From assembly GCA_036768485.1 (NCBI GenBank), contig JAVLUZ010000346.1, positions 1,286,525 through 1,350,524 of the forward strand: a stretch of 64,000 nucleotides of DNA, in the 5' to 3' direction. Under the pieces are notes generated by a model that saw nothing but the letters and a program-made list of their open reading frames with translations, was not told the DNA's origin and made no database searches. The position numbers and the translations under genes are program-made. Shown here piece by piece: positions 44,001 through 54,599 of this stretch (the first letter of the stretch is position 1; each line of letters opens with the position of its first letter). This stretch comes from Mermis nigrescens. Lineage: Eukaryota; Nematoda; Enoplea; Mermithida; Mermithidae.

Positions 44001-47000
44001 GAAAAAAGTGTCGTTTTAAGGGTTTTTGTCTATCTATTTGCTCAAAATCGCCAAATTTTCGGCGCTTCGCGCCATATATTCATGTTTTAAGCGATATATT
44101 GGTCAATTTATTCGACTTTTTTCGAAATTTTTTTCATGATTTCATGCTCTAGAAGGATAGAGTATCGTCAGAAACGCCAAAAAACGATGTTTTTTAACGC
44201 GTACCGGCCATTTTTGGGCCTAAAAAAGGCACTTTAGGTTTTCATTCCCCCAGAATTCCCATACTGTGCATGTATGCACACGAGTAGTTCTACATATCTC
44301 GCTGTATAAAACCCAGTGTGGTAATTAAATTATTTTCATACAATGCTTTATGCAATTCGTGAATGCATCGATTTAATTTTCACCATACATAAGCATGGAA
44401 GTGAGGGTGTTGTTACCCCCTTTGAGCTCTGAAAAACTGATGGCTATACAGCCGTTTCGGCCGAAAAAGCATTGCTATTTAGCCTTTTTGAAAACTAGCT
44501 ATATAGCCCTTTTGAAAACTTGTTATATAGCCCTTTTTTGACTTATTCCGTATGAGCTCAGAAATGCCATTTAGTTGTATTTTCTGAGTTTCAAAATGAT
44601 TTATAGCTATTTTCTCGACTCTAAAAAGGGGTAAATGGCTATTTTTAGTCCAAAAAGGCTATATAGCTATGTTTGTGAGTCCAACTGAGCCCAAAAAGGC
44701 TATATAGCTCAATTTATGACCCCAAAAAGACTATAGAGCTGTTTCTTCATCTTCGCCCGAAAGTTTGACCTTGCGCATTTATGATTTCAACTACATCTAT
44801 TTGCTTGGTTGAATAGCTAAAAGCATTATTGAAAAAGTTGCGATTCATTTGAAAACAGTTTGCTTGTACCTGTATTGAAATTTAATTTTTGAACTAATTA
44901 TTAGCTTACCCAGGTACATATGTGTTAATTATTGTTGCTTTATTATCATAATTATTTTTTTATCAGTAATATTAAGATATAAGATGATGAATAAGAGCTG
45001 ACCAAATTTTTTACAGAGCTATTGTCGGCAGTTTCCAGGCCCTTCCGACTTAAAAACGGTTTCCCCGGAAGAGCTTTTATTAAAAGATAATTTTGTACTA
45101 AAAAACCGGTTCAAGAGTGGCATGAACCTGTTTTGGTGGTCTTTGAGATGCACCTCTAGATTTTTTTATTTATTCCGTCATACACTCGTACTTAAAATAA
45201 ATAAATTGAGTAGAAAGTAAATTAAAATTTTTTAACCAATTCTCGCCTGGTATGAAAGCAATACTCATAAAGTCTTCCTCAAAGACGTGTTCTCTTCTGA
45301 AAATGACCGGATACTCTTGTAGAGAAAAAGTCTGCAACGTATCGATGTAGACCCGTATCCAGGATTCGGCCATGGGGAAACTCGAATAAAATTCGTTAAA
45401 CTTTTAGACCCCAACGTTGCAGAAGTGGAACATTTTTCCAGACCGATTATCTAAAGAACTATATAATGTAAACAGCTGAAATTTTGACACTGCTCTGTGT
45501 GACCGTGGTTATAAAGAGTGGTAAATTTCTAACTTTTGATGCCAAATAATTGACTGGCTACAGTAAGTCAAACATGGTTTTGAATAGCTGGACAAGCATG
45601 TTTACTAAGACACCTATGCCTCAGCCTGTTTGTTGCTCTGCGGCTAAATTGTGTTGTATTTACAATCTTGAATGTTTTATCAGCATTTTAGTTCATAATT
45701 TGTCTCTGTACTGCGCATTTGAGCAGAGTTATGGTCTCTGGATATATGTACGATGTTCCACGTCTGGAACGTTGGGACCTTCAGAGGTCACAAGTTGCTT
45801 TTCCATCTATATTCGAGAAATTAAGTATCATTTTTTGATCTGTTTTTTTGCTTAAGTGTCTTTTAAATGTCAGAATAACATGACCTGGGCCGATTTGAAG
45901 CTGATTTATGTGAAGCTGAAGGTGCGTTGGTCATGAAAGGAACAGCAACTCAAATTTGCAATATTCTGGCAAAAACCATCTTTCTTTATTCATAATTTTT
46001 CGGCACCATAAAGTTTGTGGGCATGTGAAAGAAAATAACATTGTCGAAAATGATGGTATGATTTTCCTATTTTAGTAAAAATGTATAAATTCGCTCTTAT
46101 TTCTCAGAAAGTTTTTTTATTTTTAAAATAAATGTGTTCGCCTAAAATTAGCCATATGCTGCACTGATTTTGTGAGTATGTCACTTTTGAATCTAAAGTA
46201 ACTTTCACAAGTCAAAAGCATGACAATTATTTACAAAAGCGTCACTTTTATTTGCAAAGTTCGGACATATATTCAGTCTACAAAGGCTGCTAATTTGTTG
46301 CAGCTACGTCATTCCCCTATTCACTGCCTGACCGTCACTAAAAATGATTGCTGATGTACTTCTAAAGATCACAACAGGGACGTATGTATGTACGTAAATT
46401 CAAATTATAGTCCTCATTCCTGTAGCCGCACTAATTCCTCCTAACTTTGCCTCTGACCTCTTAAACCAGTTTTGCTAGGTTGCTGATGAAAAAATGTACA
46501 GTATTTTACAGAAAGTAAATGCACAACAAATAGACTGTCTATGTAGTTTAGTTGCCAGTTTTGTGACTTTCTGAATGCTGCTAGCCATAATTTCCTGAGG
46601 TCGAAAGTTCAGGGGATGAAATCCCAAAATTTAGGACCACTTAATTTAGAGTCTAGGCTTTTTGCAGGTCAAATATGAAAAATGACTAAAACATCCTATA
46701 TAGCATGCTTTAATGTTGAAAAGTGCATTTTTAACCATTTTTAACTACCCTCACCCTTATGGGAATGTGTGCTGCTAGCGTCATATAAAAGTAGTCAAAA
46801 GATCTGATTTTTTTGTTTTCAATAGTAAAATATTGTAAATAATTATTTTTCTCTCAAAAAAACGTTGATATTTGTGTGAAAATTGTGTGACTCTGGCTCG
46901 AAACCTAATTTCCTTTATTACATAAAAACGACCCCTAAGGGCAGGCCCGTATCCAGGGAGGGCGGGGGGGCCTGCCCCCTTCCCGAAATGGGAAAAAATT

Positions 47001-50000
47001 TTTGTTTTTCCCAAGGGTCCCCACAAAGGAAAAATGAAAAATTGGCGAAGTTGGTCTGAAACACCGCCAAAACAGGTTTTTAGCATACTTTTGAGCTAGA
47101 AAAAACAAAATTTTCCGGCGCTTCGCGCCGGATTTATTGTTTATGTAAGGTTTTGTCTTCTAAACCGCTGAAAATCGCTCAAATTTGAGTTAGACATAGA
47201 AAGTATGTCAATTTTTTTCTAACGCTTTGCGCCGGATTCATTGTTTAGCTATAATTTTTGCCTTCTAGCTTACTCAAAACAGCTCAAATTTGAGTTATGA
47301 CATGGGAATAGGCCTGCATCCAGGGGGCGGGGGCCTGCCCCTGCGAAATGGGGAAAAAATTTTGTTTCTCTCAAGGGTCCCCCGAAGGAAAAATGAAAAA
47401 TTGGCGAAGTGCGTCTGAAACAGCGCCTCAAACAGGTTTTTAGCGTACTTTTGAGCTAGTAAACTCAAAATTTTCCGGCGATTCGCGCCGGATTTATTGT
47501 TTACGCATAGTTTTGTCTTCTGAACCGCTAAAAATCGCTCAAATTAGAGTTAGATATAGAGAGCTCACCCAAGGTTCCAGAAGTGGAACATGCTGTATCT
47601 CAGGAACTAATCATCAGCTGCCATAAAATTTTACATTGAGATATCTATATTGGTTCTATTATATCTAAATGTCAACTAGGTACACCTGCCGGAAGTAAGA
47701 GTGTCTCAGAAATATCTCAGAAACTCCGTAAGGTTAACTCGTAATCGCATTTCCGACGTTTCATACACTGTCTGTTAAGCTAATAAATCTAGAACTTTTC
47801 GAGAAAAAATTCCTTCTGCAAAATATGCTTTGAAATGTGTCATTTTGTGGTCGCACTTGAGGCAAAATTATGGAAAATACTTCACATGCGGCGACAAGCG
47901 CCGAGAATTTGGTGATTTTCTGACAAACGGATTCAATCTTTTATCTTTTCCTGCATTATCTTACCCGTCAAAAAATTTTTGGTTAAAGGGGGCTGCCTCC
48001 TCGCGCCCCCTAGATACTAGATACTGAGCTTTACCGATTGTAGTCTGCTTTGTGTCGTATAGTGCGCTTTTATGAAAATTTAATTGAAACTTTGTTCTGC
48101 TCCGCAGATATTCGGTCGATATAACTTTCGAAAAGAAATATATCAATAAAGAAGCGTTTGCTGATGCCGAAATGAGGCGGAAAGCTCGTTGCGAAGCGAG
48201 AATGAAGTTTGAAGAACGGTATGTTTGCTTTTTTATTAGACATCTCTGGCTCACTTATTATTTGAACCAATGCACGATGGCTCAATAAAGGCAACATTCC
48301 GATGTTACAGGTCATAATTTAGGCCATACATGCACACGGTCGAAAGTTCTAGGAGGGGGGGGGGGGTAAACCGGGTTTCCTTGAAGGGGTGGGGTGAATG
48401 AGTAATTTTTTACCTATATAATGTTAAATTTTGACAAATTTTGATACTTTCGTTTTATTTCATTCTTCATGAATGTATATGGTTAAATTGTATGAAAACA
48501 GTAACGACAAGGGCGATTAAATGACCTGCAACATCAGAAATATACAAAATAATGGAAGAAAGCTGTCTGGAAGAATTTATTGGACAGACTACTGCTCGAA
48601 AAATTAGTATATGTACATGGAATTATATTGTTGGACGTCTTTTAACGCTTTTTTCATGATTCGAGCAATAGGTTTGGTCTTAAAACGGCCTGAGAGGTAT
48701 GCCTTCCAAGAGTTGTGGTAGGGGGATAGATACCCCATATCCCCAGTGTGCATGTGTGATTCCGGCTGTATGAACACTCGGCTGCATTTGATAGATAGAA
48801 ATGTTGGCCTGCTGTCAACGGTTTGAGCGCTACCGCGCTCTGTTTACACCCTGCTTCGGTATCGCTTAAAGGTAAAAAACGTCATTTGTTCTGTCATAAA
48901 TTCGCTTACTCTTTCGACGATATTTTGAATTTTTGCACCTAGTAGGCCGTACACCTACTCCGGGGTTTAAACGTTGCGTTAATTTTGTTTTGATACGTCA
49001 AAGTGAGATGTAAACTAATCGCGGTACCGCTTGAACCACTGGGAGCTGACCGAAATTTTCACGTGCTTCAAACAAATGCATGTTTATCTACCTAATGCAT
49101 CTGGGCCTGTATGCTAAGACCATAGCCGGACAATACCCATTGCCCCAGCTGGTACACAAGCCCTATTTTTTGGTTGGTTGCTTAGTCGTTAAAGTGGTTG
49201 GTTATAAAATCTGTTCAAAATTGTACACTACATTTTGAGTAGAAAGTTCTGTAGGAGTGCATTAGCGTGCATAAATAGCTCATTTAACCATATTTGACAG
49301 TATTTCCGTATTATCTGACTTAGTTTTATTACCAACCACTTACTCCAGCATTATCGTGTATTGTAGATAAAATTTTCCTACTCACATCAGGTGCAACTGG
49401 CAGACCCTTTAGCTGGTACCGGGTTGCACCTGTTGCCCAGCCAGGTTTGGCTAAGGCCCAGCTCGTGATAGTATATACCATACGGGTCCTGGCATTGATG
49501 AAGAGGGTCAGTGCTGCCGGGGGATGAAATCCTAAACATCGAAACCAGGAAATTTAGTGTTCATGATGTTTTATTTATATAAATAACGAAAATGGTCAAA
49601 ATAGCATATAAAACGTGTTTTCATGTTAATATCGCATTTTTAAAGCCTTTCTCGTCCATTTTAACTGCATTTTATCGCTTTTAACATTAAAAAATATAGA
49701 ATTTGATCTTGGCGAGAAATTTTGATGTTTTATACCATTTTGACTTAATTTTGGGCTCTTTGAAGTAAAAGTACAAAGTAATAGTATTACGATCGCCGGA
49801 AAAAATTTGACGTTACTGCTTCTGTCTTCATGCAAAAAATGTCCCGTCAGCTCAATATGGCTGGACAAGCATTATGCCTGGCCCTTCAGTGGAAAAGTAA
49901 AAACCCCCTCACTCCCTATGTGCATGTGTGCGCCCTGGTCTTGAAATGCTATGCCCATATTTGCCCAAATAAGGATGTAAATTCGGGGTGTAGCCTTTTT

Positions 50001-51691
50001 TGGGCCACCTCACCCTGCATATGTAACTGTTAAAGTTAACAAATCTGGAGGGGTTAAAACCCGCTCAACCTTCCCCTTTAAAATATTTACTTCACACCCA
50101 GACTGTTCCATGAGTGATTTGCATAAACTTAAATAATTTGAGCCAGAGAGTTTTTAATCTGGGTTAAACTGAGTTTTGAGGATCCTTATAGAAAGTTAGC
50201 GCTCAATTTTATATAAAATAAAAAAATTAATTTGTTAAGTTTACACTTTACACCCAATACTTTATCAGCAGGTATTGTGCACAAATTTGGATATTTGAGC
50301 CGAGATAATTTTAGAGCTGATTTTTCGATTCTAAATAGTGTAAGTACACATGTACGAATATGTCTTGAAATTCGTTGAAAATTCATTATTTTCGTACTTT
50401 ACACTCATTCTTTGCACATATCATCGGGCTTTGCATGAGTTTGAATATTTTGAGCAAAGTTTTTTTTGAGCTAGATTTTTGTTTTTAAACATAACAACTT
50501 AGTCTTGAGAGTCTTATGGCATGTTTGTCTGCCGAGAGGGTTTATATATGTATGTCCTGTACAATACATACAAAACCTGATTTTCGAAAAGTATAAAACT
50601 TTTTTTTAGTTTACGACTATTATGAATCATCAGTGATTTGCAATGCTTTGGACTAATGAAATTTTTTCTGAGCTGAGTTTTTGCTTTCAGATAACGAATT
50701 TTTTGAACCCTCGGTTAAAAAGTACAGTAATTAAATTTATTCAAGCTTACACGCATCGCATTCGTATATATACATGCGTGGGCGGCGGCCAAATTATAGA
50801 AGGGGGTATGATGGGGCATGGGCGAAATTGCCGAAAATAGCATCAAAAATTTAATTCTGGAGGGTCCATCGGATTCTCGGGGAGGGGAGTATAGACCCCA
50901 CGTGCATGTGTGATCGTGTATACCGTCAGTGATATGCATGAATTTTTTTACAACTGAGCGTTGAGAATCTTTTTGGTAGGATCTGAGAAGTACAAAAATT
51001 AAATTTTTTTAGTTTATTTCGTAGATGAATAAAATAAAACCAAACTTCTAAGTGGGAAAAAAGTCGAGATTTCGGTAAAAAATAAATTGCTTTGCGTTAA
51101 AAAAATTATAGTAAAAAATGCCATTTTATTTCAAAACTATCGTTTTCACTTTTTTACCGTAACGGGTGTCCCCACAAAATCTGCACACTTTTTTAAAGCA
51201 TGCTGTTTATGTAACTGGTAAGAAAGGACCACAAATGATGTATCGATTCGAAGTATACCTGTATATATTCAAAGGCCAACGCGATAAAATAAAGAATTCC
51301 CAGCAAAGCGCAGGTGTTGAGAGGCATCATTTCTTGAAAATGTATAAAATATTTGTAGCGTTTTTCCTTATACCAATAGACTATGTTTTAATTAAGCCAT
51401 AATTTTGGTTTCCTTATGCAGCTCAATATTAAAACATAAATAAAAGAAAATTAAAAAGTTTAACGTAAAATACCTAACTTTGGCCCTCAACTTTAGCCAC
51501 TTTCTGGAAATTTGTCTCCAAATGTCACATCTCGGCTCCTACATCAGTTAGTGATAAAACTGAAAATTAAGCATTATCAAGCCTAATTTTTACACTCTTA
51601 ATCAGTAAAGAACTATGTACGTGAATATTGTCCTTTTTGCAGCTACAAGACTGGAAAGAATCGTTGGTTTTTTCAAAAGCTGCGCTTTTAG
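34942..51691 (+). CDS. RpL27: Ribosomal protein eL27, four coding exons
   Basis: This is a structural protein of the 60S ribosomal subunit in the cytoplasm. The exons join at canonical GT-AG introns to 411 nt, that is 136 codons plus stop, the usual eL27 length. Hallmarks are [20 protein letters not shown] (start, KOW region), [31 protein letters not shown] and the C-terminus [12 protein letters not shown]. Introns are 7088, 5827 and 3424 bp, in phases 0, 2 and 2, all loaded with transposons. The ATG context is GAATTATGG. I could not place the transcription start or a TOP motif. No frameshift or stop disrupts it, so it is most likely the functional host gene. Species placement from this protein needs a search. 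Confidence 0.96.
35150..35235 (-). other. tRNA-like or SINE-head relic
   Basis: The complement contains a B-box-like GTTTCGAATCC and, about 45 bp earlier, an A-box-like GTTAGTCGATTGG. The expected T-stem does not pair, so it is not a working tRNA. It may be the head of a tRNA-derived SINE. Confidence 0.3.
35304..35441. repeat. Near-perfect 138 bp foldback
   Basis: GACTGAC...GTGCCAGCGTTTAAAATAAG on the left pairs with CTTATTTTAAGCTGCTGGC...GTCAGTC on the right. The loop is a GAGCGGAGCGAGCGAAGCGA-type GC-rich stretch. It lies in RpL27 intron 1 and is probably a small MITE. Confidence 0.7.
35731..36420 (-). mobile_element. 3' fragment of a non-LTR retrotransposon
   Basis: On the minus strand, 36403-36056 encodes [34 protein letters not shown] and [10 protein letters not shown]. 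This is the conserved region after the RT palm, homologous to the ORF2 at 6754-9543 but a distinct family. It ends in an AATAAAGTATTAG signal and TATTAG tandem units (35731-35757), typical of CR1/L2-like 3' tails. A second AATAAAGTATTAG at about 35690-35702 suggests an older, nested 3' end. It is 5'-truncated and dead. Confidence 0.75.
36463..36745. repeat. Tandem array of about 59 bp units, left arm of P
   Basis: CTGCAGGTAATATAGCACAC, AATGTAAAATTATATGCAGT and CAAAAACCAGCGGCCTAGA form a unit repeated about five times with few changes. The inverted, shorter array is at 41868-42016. Confidence 0.9.
36857..39052. mobile_element. hAT-type transposon E2 (2196 bp)
   Basis: Inverted copy of E1. The ends are TTGAGCTGCAC and GTGCAGCTCTA. 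The flanks are a perfect 8 bp duplication CTCACTAG (36849-36856 and 39053-39060). Subterminal GGTACCCG palindromes lie at 36885-36915 and 38993-39040. It carries insert I2 at 37247-38555. No transposase. It interrupts the left arm of foldback P. Confidence 0.88.
37247..38555. mobile_element. hAT-like insert I2 inside E2 (1309 bp)
   Basis: CAGAGACGTAGTCAG at 37247 and GCTACGCCTATG ending at 38555 are the ends. The flanks are a perfect 8 bp GCTGACTG (37239-37246 and 38556-38563). It is the uninterrupted counterpart of I1 and serves as the empty site for the non-LTR insertion there. Confidence 0.78.
39368..40346. mobile_element. hAT-type MITE H with internal tandem hairpins
   Basis: The ends CAGGGGCGTAACCAGG and CCTGGTTACGCCCCTG are perfect inverted repeats. 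The flanks are a perfect 8 bp ATTGTGTC (39360-39367 and 40347-40354). The core (39690-40175) is six tandem units of about 91 bp, each holding the palindrome GGCGCGAAGCGCC. ORFs here are repeat artefacts. Confidence 0.88.
40673..41832. mobile_element. hAT-type element F1 (1160 bp)
   Basis: The ends CAGGCCCGTATCC and GGATACGGGCCTG are flanked by a perfect 8 bp ACTACAGG (40665-40672 and 41833-41840). It interrupts the right arm of P and itself hosts MITE L1 (41071-41476). Copies or fragments are 42672-43162 and 46943-47560. Confidence 0.88.
41071..41476. mobile_element. hAT-type MITE L1 (406 bp)
   Basis: It starts CATACATGATCTGGGG and ends ACTGTGCATGTATG, with an 8 bp inverted terminus. The perfect 8 bp duplication is TTCGCGCC (41063-41070 and 41477-41484). 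Copies are 43870-44276 and, inverted, 55255-55647; diverged ones are near 42324 and 61486. Confidence 0.88.
42111..42280 (+). CDS. RpL27: RpL27 coding exon 2
   Basis: The acceptor TTATTTCCTCATAG precedes AATTACGACGAAGG. The exon encodes [17 protein letters not shown] through YNYNHLMPT. The donor is CCAG|GTTATA, phase 2. GTTATA departs from the usual GTAAGT/GTATGT consensus. Confidence 0.95.
42324..42626. mobile_element. Diverged copy of MITE family L
   Basis: GCACAGCATGGGAATTTGG at the left, GGGTGAAAAAATTTTTT and AGATCATATATG at the right match the L family in inverted orientation. The interior is partly replaced. It starts 44 bp into RpL27 intron 2. Confidence 0.6.
42672..43162. mobile_element. 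hAT-type element F3 (short copy of F)
   Basis: The ends are CAGGCCCGCATCCAGG and CTGGATATGGGGCTG. The left duplication ACTCCCAC (42664-42671) is matched perfectly at 43354-43361, once the later insertion G (43167-43349 plus its own duplication) is discounted. Confidence 0.78.
43167..43349. mobile_element. hAT-type MITE G (183 bp)
   Basis: The ends CAGAGCCCTG and CAGGGCTCCA are flanked by a perfect 8 bp GCTGACTC (43159-43166 and 43350-43357). It split the target duplication of F3. Two GCGGGGCGGGCCT blocks lie inside. Confidence 0.8.
43870..44276. mobile_element. hAT-type MITE L2 (407 bp)
   Basis: Same orientation as L1 and close in sequence. The flanks CCCACGAG (43862-43869) and CACACGAG (44277-44284) match 7 of 8. 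Confidence 0.85.
44434..44760. repeat. Cluster of GGCTATATAGC motifs
   Basis: AAAAGGCTATATAGCT and its complement recur about ten times with spacers of 20-40 bp, in both orientations. It is probably a decayed foldback or satellite. No gene. Confidence 0.5.
44761..46940. other. Intron 2 sequence, nothing recognised
   Basis: AT-rich, without a convincing gene, tandem repeat or paired terminus. The short ORFs at 45170-45373 and 45550-45855 show no recognisable motif. Confidence 0.5.
46943..47560 (+). mobile_element. Two adjacent truncated copies of hAT family F
   Basis: CAGGCCCGTATCCAGGG at 46943 and AGGCCTGCATCCAGGGG at about 47314 each start a copy parallel to the left part of F1, with the same GGTCTGAAACA and AAACAGGTTTTTAGC blocks. 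Neither has the right terminus. Confidence 0.65.
48108..48218 (+). CDS. RpL27: RpL27 coding exon 3
   Basis: The acceptor is TTCTGCTCCGCAG and the donor ACG|GTATGT. The exon encodes [17 protein letters not shown] through [15 protein letters not shown]. Its first base completes an Arg codon split by intron 2. Confidence 0.95.
48325..48758. mobile_element. Probable hAT MITE Q (434 bp)
   Basis: CATACATGCACAC and GTGTGCATGTGTG are 13 bp inverted ends with one mismatch. The flanks ATTTAGGC and ATTCCGGC match 6 of 8. The termini resemble family L. It lies in RpL27 intron 3, 106 bp after exon 3. Confidence 0.6.
48816..49041. mobile_element. Probable MITE R (226 bp)
   Basis: CAACGGTTTGAGCGCTACCG and, from the right, CAGTGGTTCAAGCGGTACCG are inverted ends. 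CTGTTTAC and GTAAACTA extend the match inward. The flanks show no good duplication. Confidence 0.5.
49042..50750. other. Intron 3 sequence, nothing recognised
   Basis: AT-rich, with scattered CACGTGCATGTGTG-type ends of old MITEs (for example near 49918) and short TTTACACT motifs at 50245-50410. No gene or complete element is supported. Confidence 0.45.
50755..50915. repeat. Short MITE-like copy, family S
   Basis: ACATGCGTGGGC on the left and CCCCACGTGCATGTG on the right are loose inverted ends. The interior GAAATTGCCGAAAATAGCA recurs at about 51838 and 52130. Confidence 0.45.
51643..51691 (+). CDS. RpL27: RpL27 coding exon 4
   Basis: The acceptor TTTTTGCAG is followed by the end of a split Arg codon, then [15 protein letters not shown] and TAG at 51689-51691. 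RWFFQKLRF is the near-universal eL27 C-terminus. Confidence 0.96.
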
Positions 51692-51752
51692 TGTGTTGAT
51701 AGCGCCTTTAGATTGCGAATGATCATCGTTCATTATCGCTTCGTGTTGTTCG

Positions 51753-51758
51753 AATAAA
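51753..51758 (+). terminator. RpL27: Poly(A) signal of RpL27
   Basis: AATAAA lies 62 bp after the stop codon, giving the short 3' UTR typical of ribosomal protein genes. Confidence 0.7.
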
Positions 51759-52290
51759 ACTACGGCGTTTTCGATTTTTCCAGTTACATACATTTGTAAA
51801 TGTGCAGCAACCAAATTAAGGACGGGTCTGATGGAGCAAAATTGCCAAAAATAGCAACAAAAATTTGATCCTGGGGTCTATCGATTTTGGGGATCTAGTC
51901 CACTTTGCACCATACTTAAAACAGCAGTCAAATTTTGGGGGTTTCGACCCACACGCCCATACGTGGTCCACAGAGCCCTCACTTCAGTGTGTGGTCACAT
52001 TATTTTCGCGGGTTTAGTTCTTATTTCCGTGTGAGCACGCGCGTAAGCGTACGGCGTTTTCGATTTTTCCAGTTACATTCATTTGTAAATGTGCAGCAAT
52101 CAAATTGAGGACGGGGTCTGATTAAGTGAAATTGCCAAAAATTCGACCCTGGCGTCTATCGATTTTGGGGGATCTAGTCCACTTTACACCATACTTAAAA
52201 CAGCAGTCAAATTCTGCGGTTTATCGATTAGGGGAGGTTCAGACCCAGACGCCCATATGTGGTCCACATACCCTCAGGTCCGTGTGTGGT
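51756..52290. repeat. Imperfect tandem duplication just 3' of RpL27
   Basis: The block starting ACGGCGTTTTCGATTTTTCC at about 51757 recurs at about 52051. Both continue through TTTGTAAATGTGCAGCAA, ATCTAGTCCACTTT and ACACGCCCAT-like blocks. The unit is about 295 bp. The first copy begins within the RpL27 poly(A) region. Confidence 0.75.
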
Positions 52291-52431
52291 CATATTAGCT
52301 TGAATTTTTCTCTTTAAACGGCAGCAAAATTTTTATAAGGCTAGGTGTACCTGAAAATAATTGACAGTTAATGAGAATCTATTATTGGGTCGCACGGGTT
52401 TAGTTCCTATTTCTGTGTGAGCAGTGTCATG

Positions 52432-52643
52432 CACACATAAGCGTGTAGGAGGTATGCATCCCTCCCAGAAGGTTGAATATTTTCCAGAATTCAATCTTTG
52501 AAATTTTTTTCGTTTTTCGCAATTTTTCGATGACAGTGACTAGCGTTCGATGAGTAACAATTGAAGAATGGTGTTTTTTTGCCATACCACCATTTTTTGA
52601 CCTCCACACCCCCTAGAATTTTGGTGTTGTCCGCCCGCCTAGG
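52432..52643 (+). mobile_element. MITE K3
   Basis: It is related to K1 and K2 (GGTATGCATCCCTCCCAG, AATTTTTTTCGTTTTTCGC, CCATACCACCATTTTT). The flanks are a perfect 8 bp GTGTCATG (52424-52431 and 52644-52651), supporting hAT-type insertion for this family. Confidence 0.75.
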
Positions 52644-52744
52644 GTGTCATGGTATGGGTTGGGTCCGTAGTCCGTACCCAGAAACTGGCCAGTTGCAGCT
52701 CGCATCCATGCTACGCGCTAGAAGTAATAGGTAGTACCTATCTA

Positions 52745-52970
52745 TAGACCGTTTCATTTAGCTTTGAGATTTTTGAAAAAGTTTAAAGTGACTACAAAAG
52801 TGCTTTAAACTAATACGGTAAATATGATATTCTACAGTATATTGTATCACGTAGATTCATATGCCATTATTAAGCCGCATTGCTGCATGAAAATTTTAAA
52901 CTACTTTTGTAGCCTAATTCTTGGCTGAAAAATTCAAAAAGAAAACCGCAATGTTAAATGAAACAGATTA
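52745..52970. mobile_element. MITE N2 with TA target site
   Basis: Inverted copy of 17758-17982. TAGACCGTTTCATTTAGC and the complement of the right end TAATCTGTTTCATTTAAC are flanked by TA (52743-52744 and 52971-52972). Confidence 0.75.
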
Positions 52971-52972
52971 TA

Positions 52973-54250
52973 GACATTAAATTTACCACACGAAGCCTTG
53001 TGTGTGGATCGCAGTTTTTGCAGCAACAAAAGCGGTAGTACGAGTAATTGTTTGTAGGTAGGGCATGCCTCTGCCATGCAAAATTGTTTTACAGTAGGCT
53101 GCTGAAAATTACTTTGAAGCCATAACCTTGCGTGCTGAAAATTGGTTTTCACGGACAAAGTTTCGTCAAATGGACTAGACCTTTTTAATTACATGTACAT
53201 TCATATCTACCAACTATAATTATTGTTTTGAAATCAGGAAAATTTCTCCATATGTACTTAGTGTGTGCATCGATTATTACATTTCGCCCGCGTACTGTCT
53301 TAAAATTAATTACTCTAAGCGAATAAAAACGCATGATTATGGTATTCCTATTCGTTGCGAAGATGCAGGTTATTAGACCGTTGCTAATAAGAAAAAGTTT
53401 TAGATTACTGTATAGCAACACTCGGCATCGTACAAAACATAGGAAACTTTTTCGGTCACCGTTTTTTCCTTTTTTTGGTCTATTTGTCAACTGAAGTTTT
53501 GGAAATGGAAAAAATTTTTGGACTTGGTTGGCATTTGTGGAAAATTTTTGTAATGTTAGAATGCGTTTTAGAGAGGTGAAACTCCAAAATTTTTTCGGCG
53601 CTTCGCGTCGAATTGATTTAATTCTTACTTCTTATTAATCTTAGCCGCGCCGCGCCAATTGCAGCATTTTTATCGACAATCTGGTCTGGAACTTCATAAC
53701 GATTGAAAATTTCTATCTTCTGCACGGATTTGGTTAGTTTTTGTAATGCAAAAATGCGTTTTAGAGAGCTAAAATTTCAAAATTTTCTGGCGCTTCGCTA
53801 CAGTCCCCCGACTCGCTTTTATCACATTTAAGGTAATTTCACTCACTTATAAAATACGAACAAATTTTTATTTAATTTTCTAGTAAAATGACAAAAACCT
53901 GATTTTTCACCCAAATTCTGTCTGAAATCGAAAATGAATGCTAAACTCGTTATCAGGATACAAAATTAACCCAGAAAATTGTACTTTTGGAAAAAAATTT
54001 TAAATCTTTGTCCTCCTAAACTGCATAAGTGCTCAGTCATGACCTATAGAGGCCCACTTTACAGTTTTTCACTAGTATCTCCCAAACGGAGTTATTCAAG
54101 AATATGGTACTTTCAGGATACCTACTATGAAATAAACTTCAGAAGAGCGGATTTTTTTTGCTCAGTACATAGAACATGTTGAAAGAAAGCGCGGAAAAAA
54201 TATTCATCCGTCTATGATCAATATTACAAAAGCTGTGGGTTTCGTTAATT
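52973..54250. other. Intergenic, nothing firmly recognised
   Basis: AT-rich. Two GGCGCTTCGC-type motifs near 53598 and 53788 link it to the hairpin-repeat array downstream. The 101-codon minus-strand ORF at 53185-53490 has no recognisable motif. Confidence 0.45.
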
Positions 54251-54254
54251 AGCC

Positions 54255-54400
54255 TCTTCTCGACCTACGCAAGCATCTACTCGACCTAAGTATTTGAAGA
54301 TTCAAACTGCTGAATGCAGAATCAAATGTAGATACCCAATTAACGTCGATATAAGCATCTATACATCGACCTATGAATCTATACATCTACCCATACCTGG
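54255..54400. repeat. Dispersed CATCTATACATCGACCT-type repeats
   Basis: AGCATCTATACATCGACCTA-like units appear irregularly here and as a cleaner tandem array at 59695-59800. Confidence 0.5.
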
Positions 54401-54599
54401 ACAAAGGGCGGTCTTCCAGGTGATACCGGCGGCCAAAAATTGTGGTTGGTTGCTGGTTCGAAAAAGGGTTGTTTTGGAATATGTTACCTCATAACTTTTT
54501 CGAAACGTTCTGCAAGTCTGTATGCATTATTTGCGTTTGTTTTATCCGTCTTAATTTACTCGCATTTAGCATCATCAGTCAGTATACTTATTGTTTACA

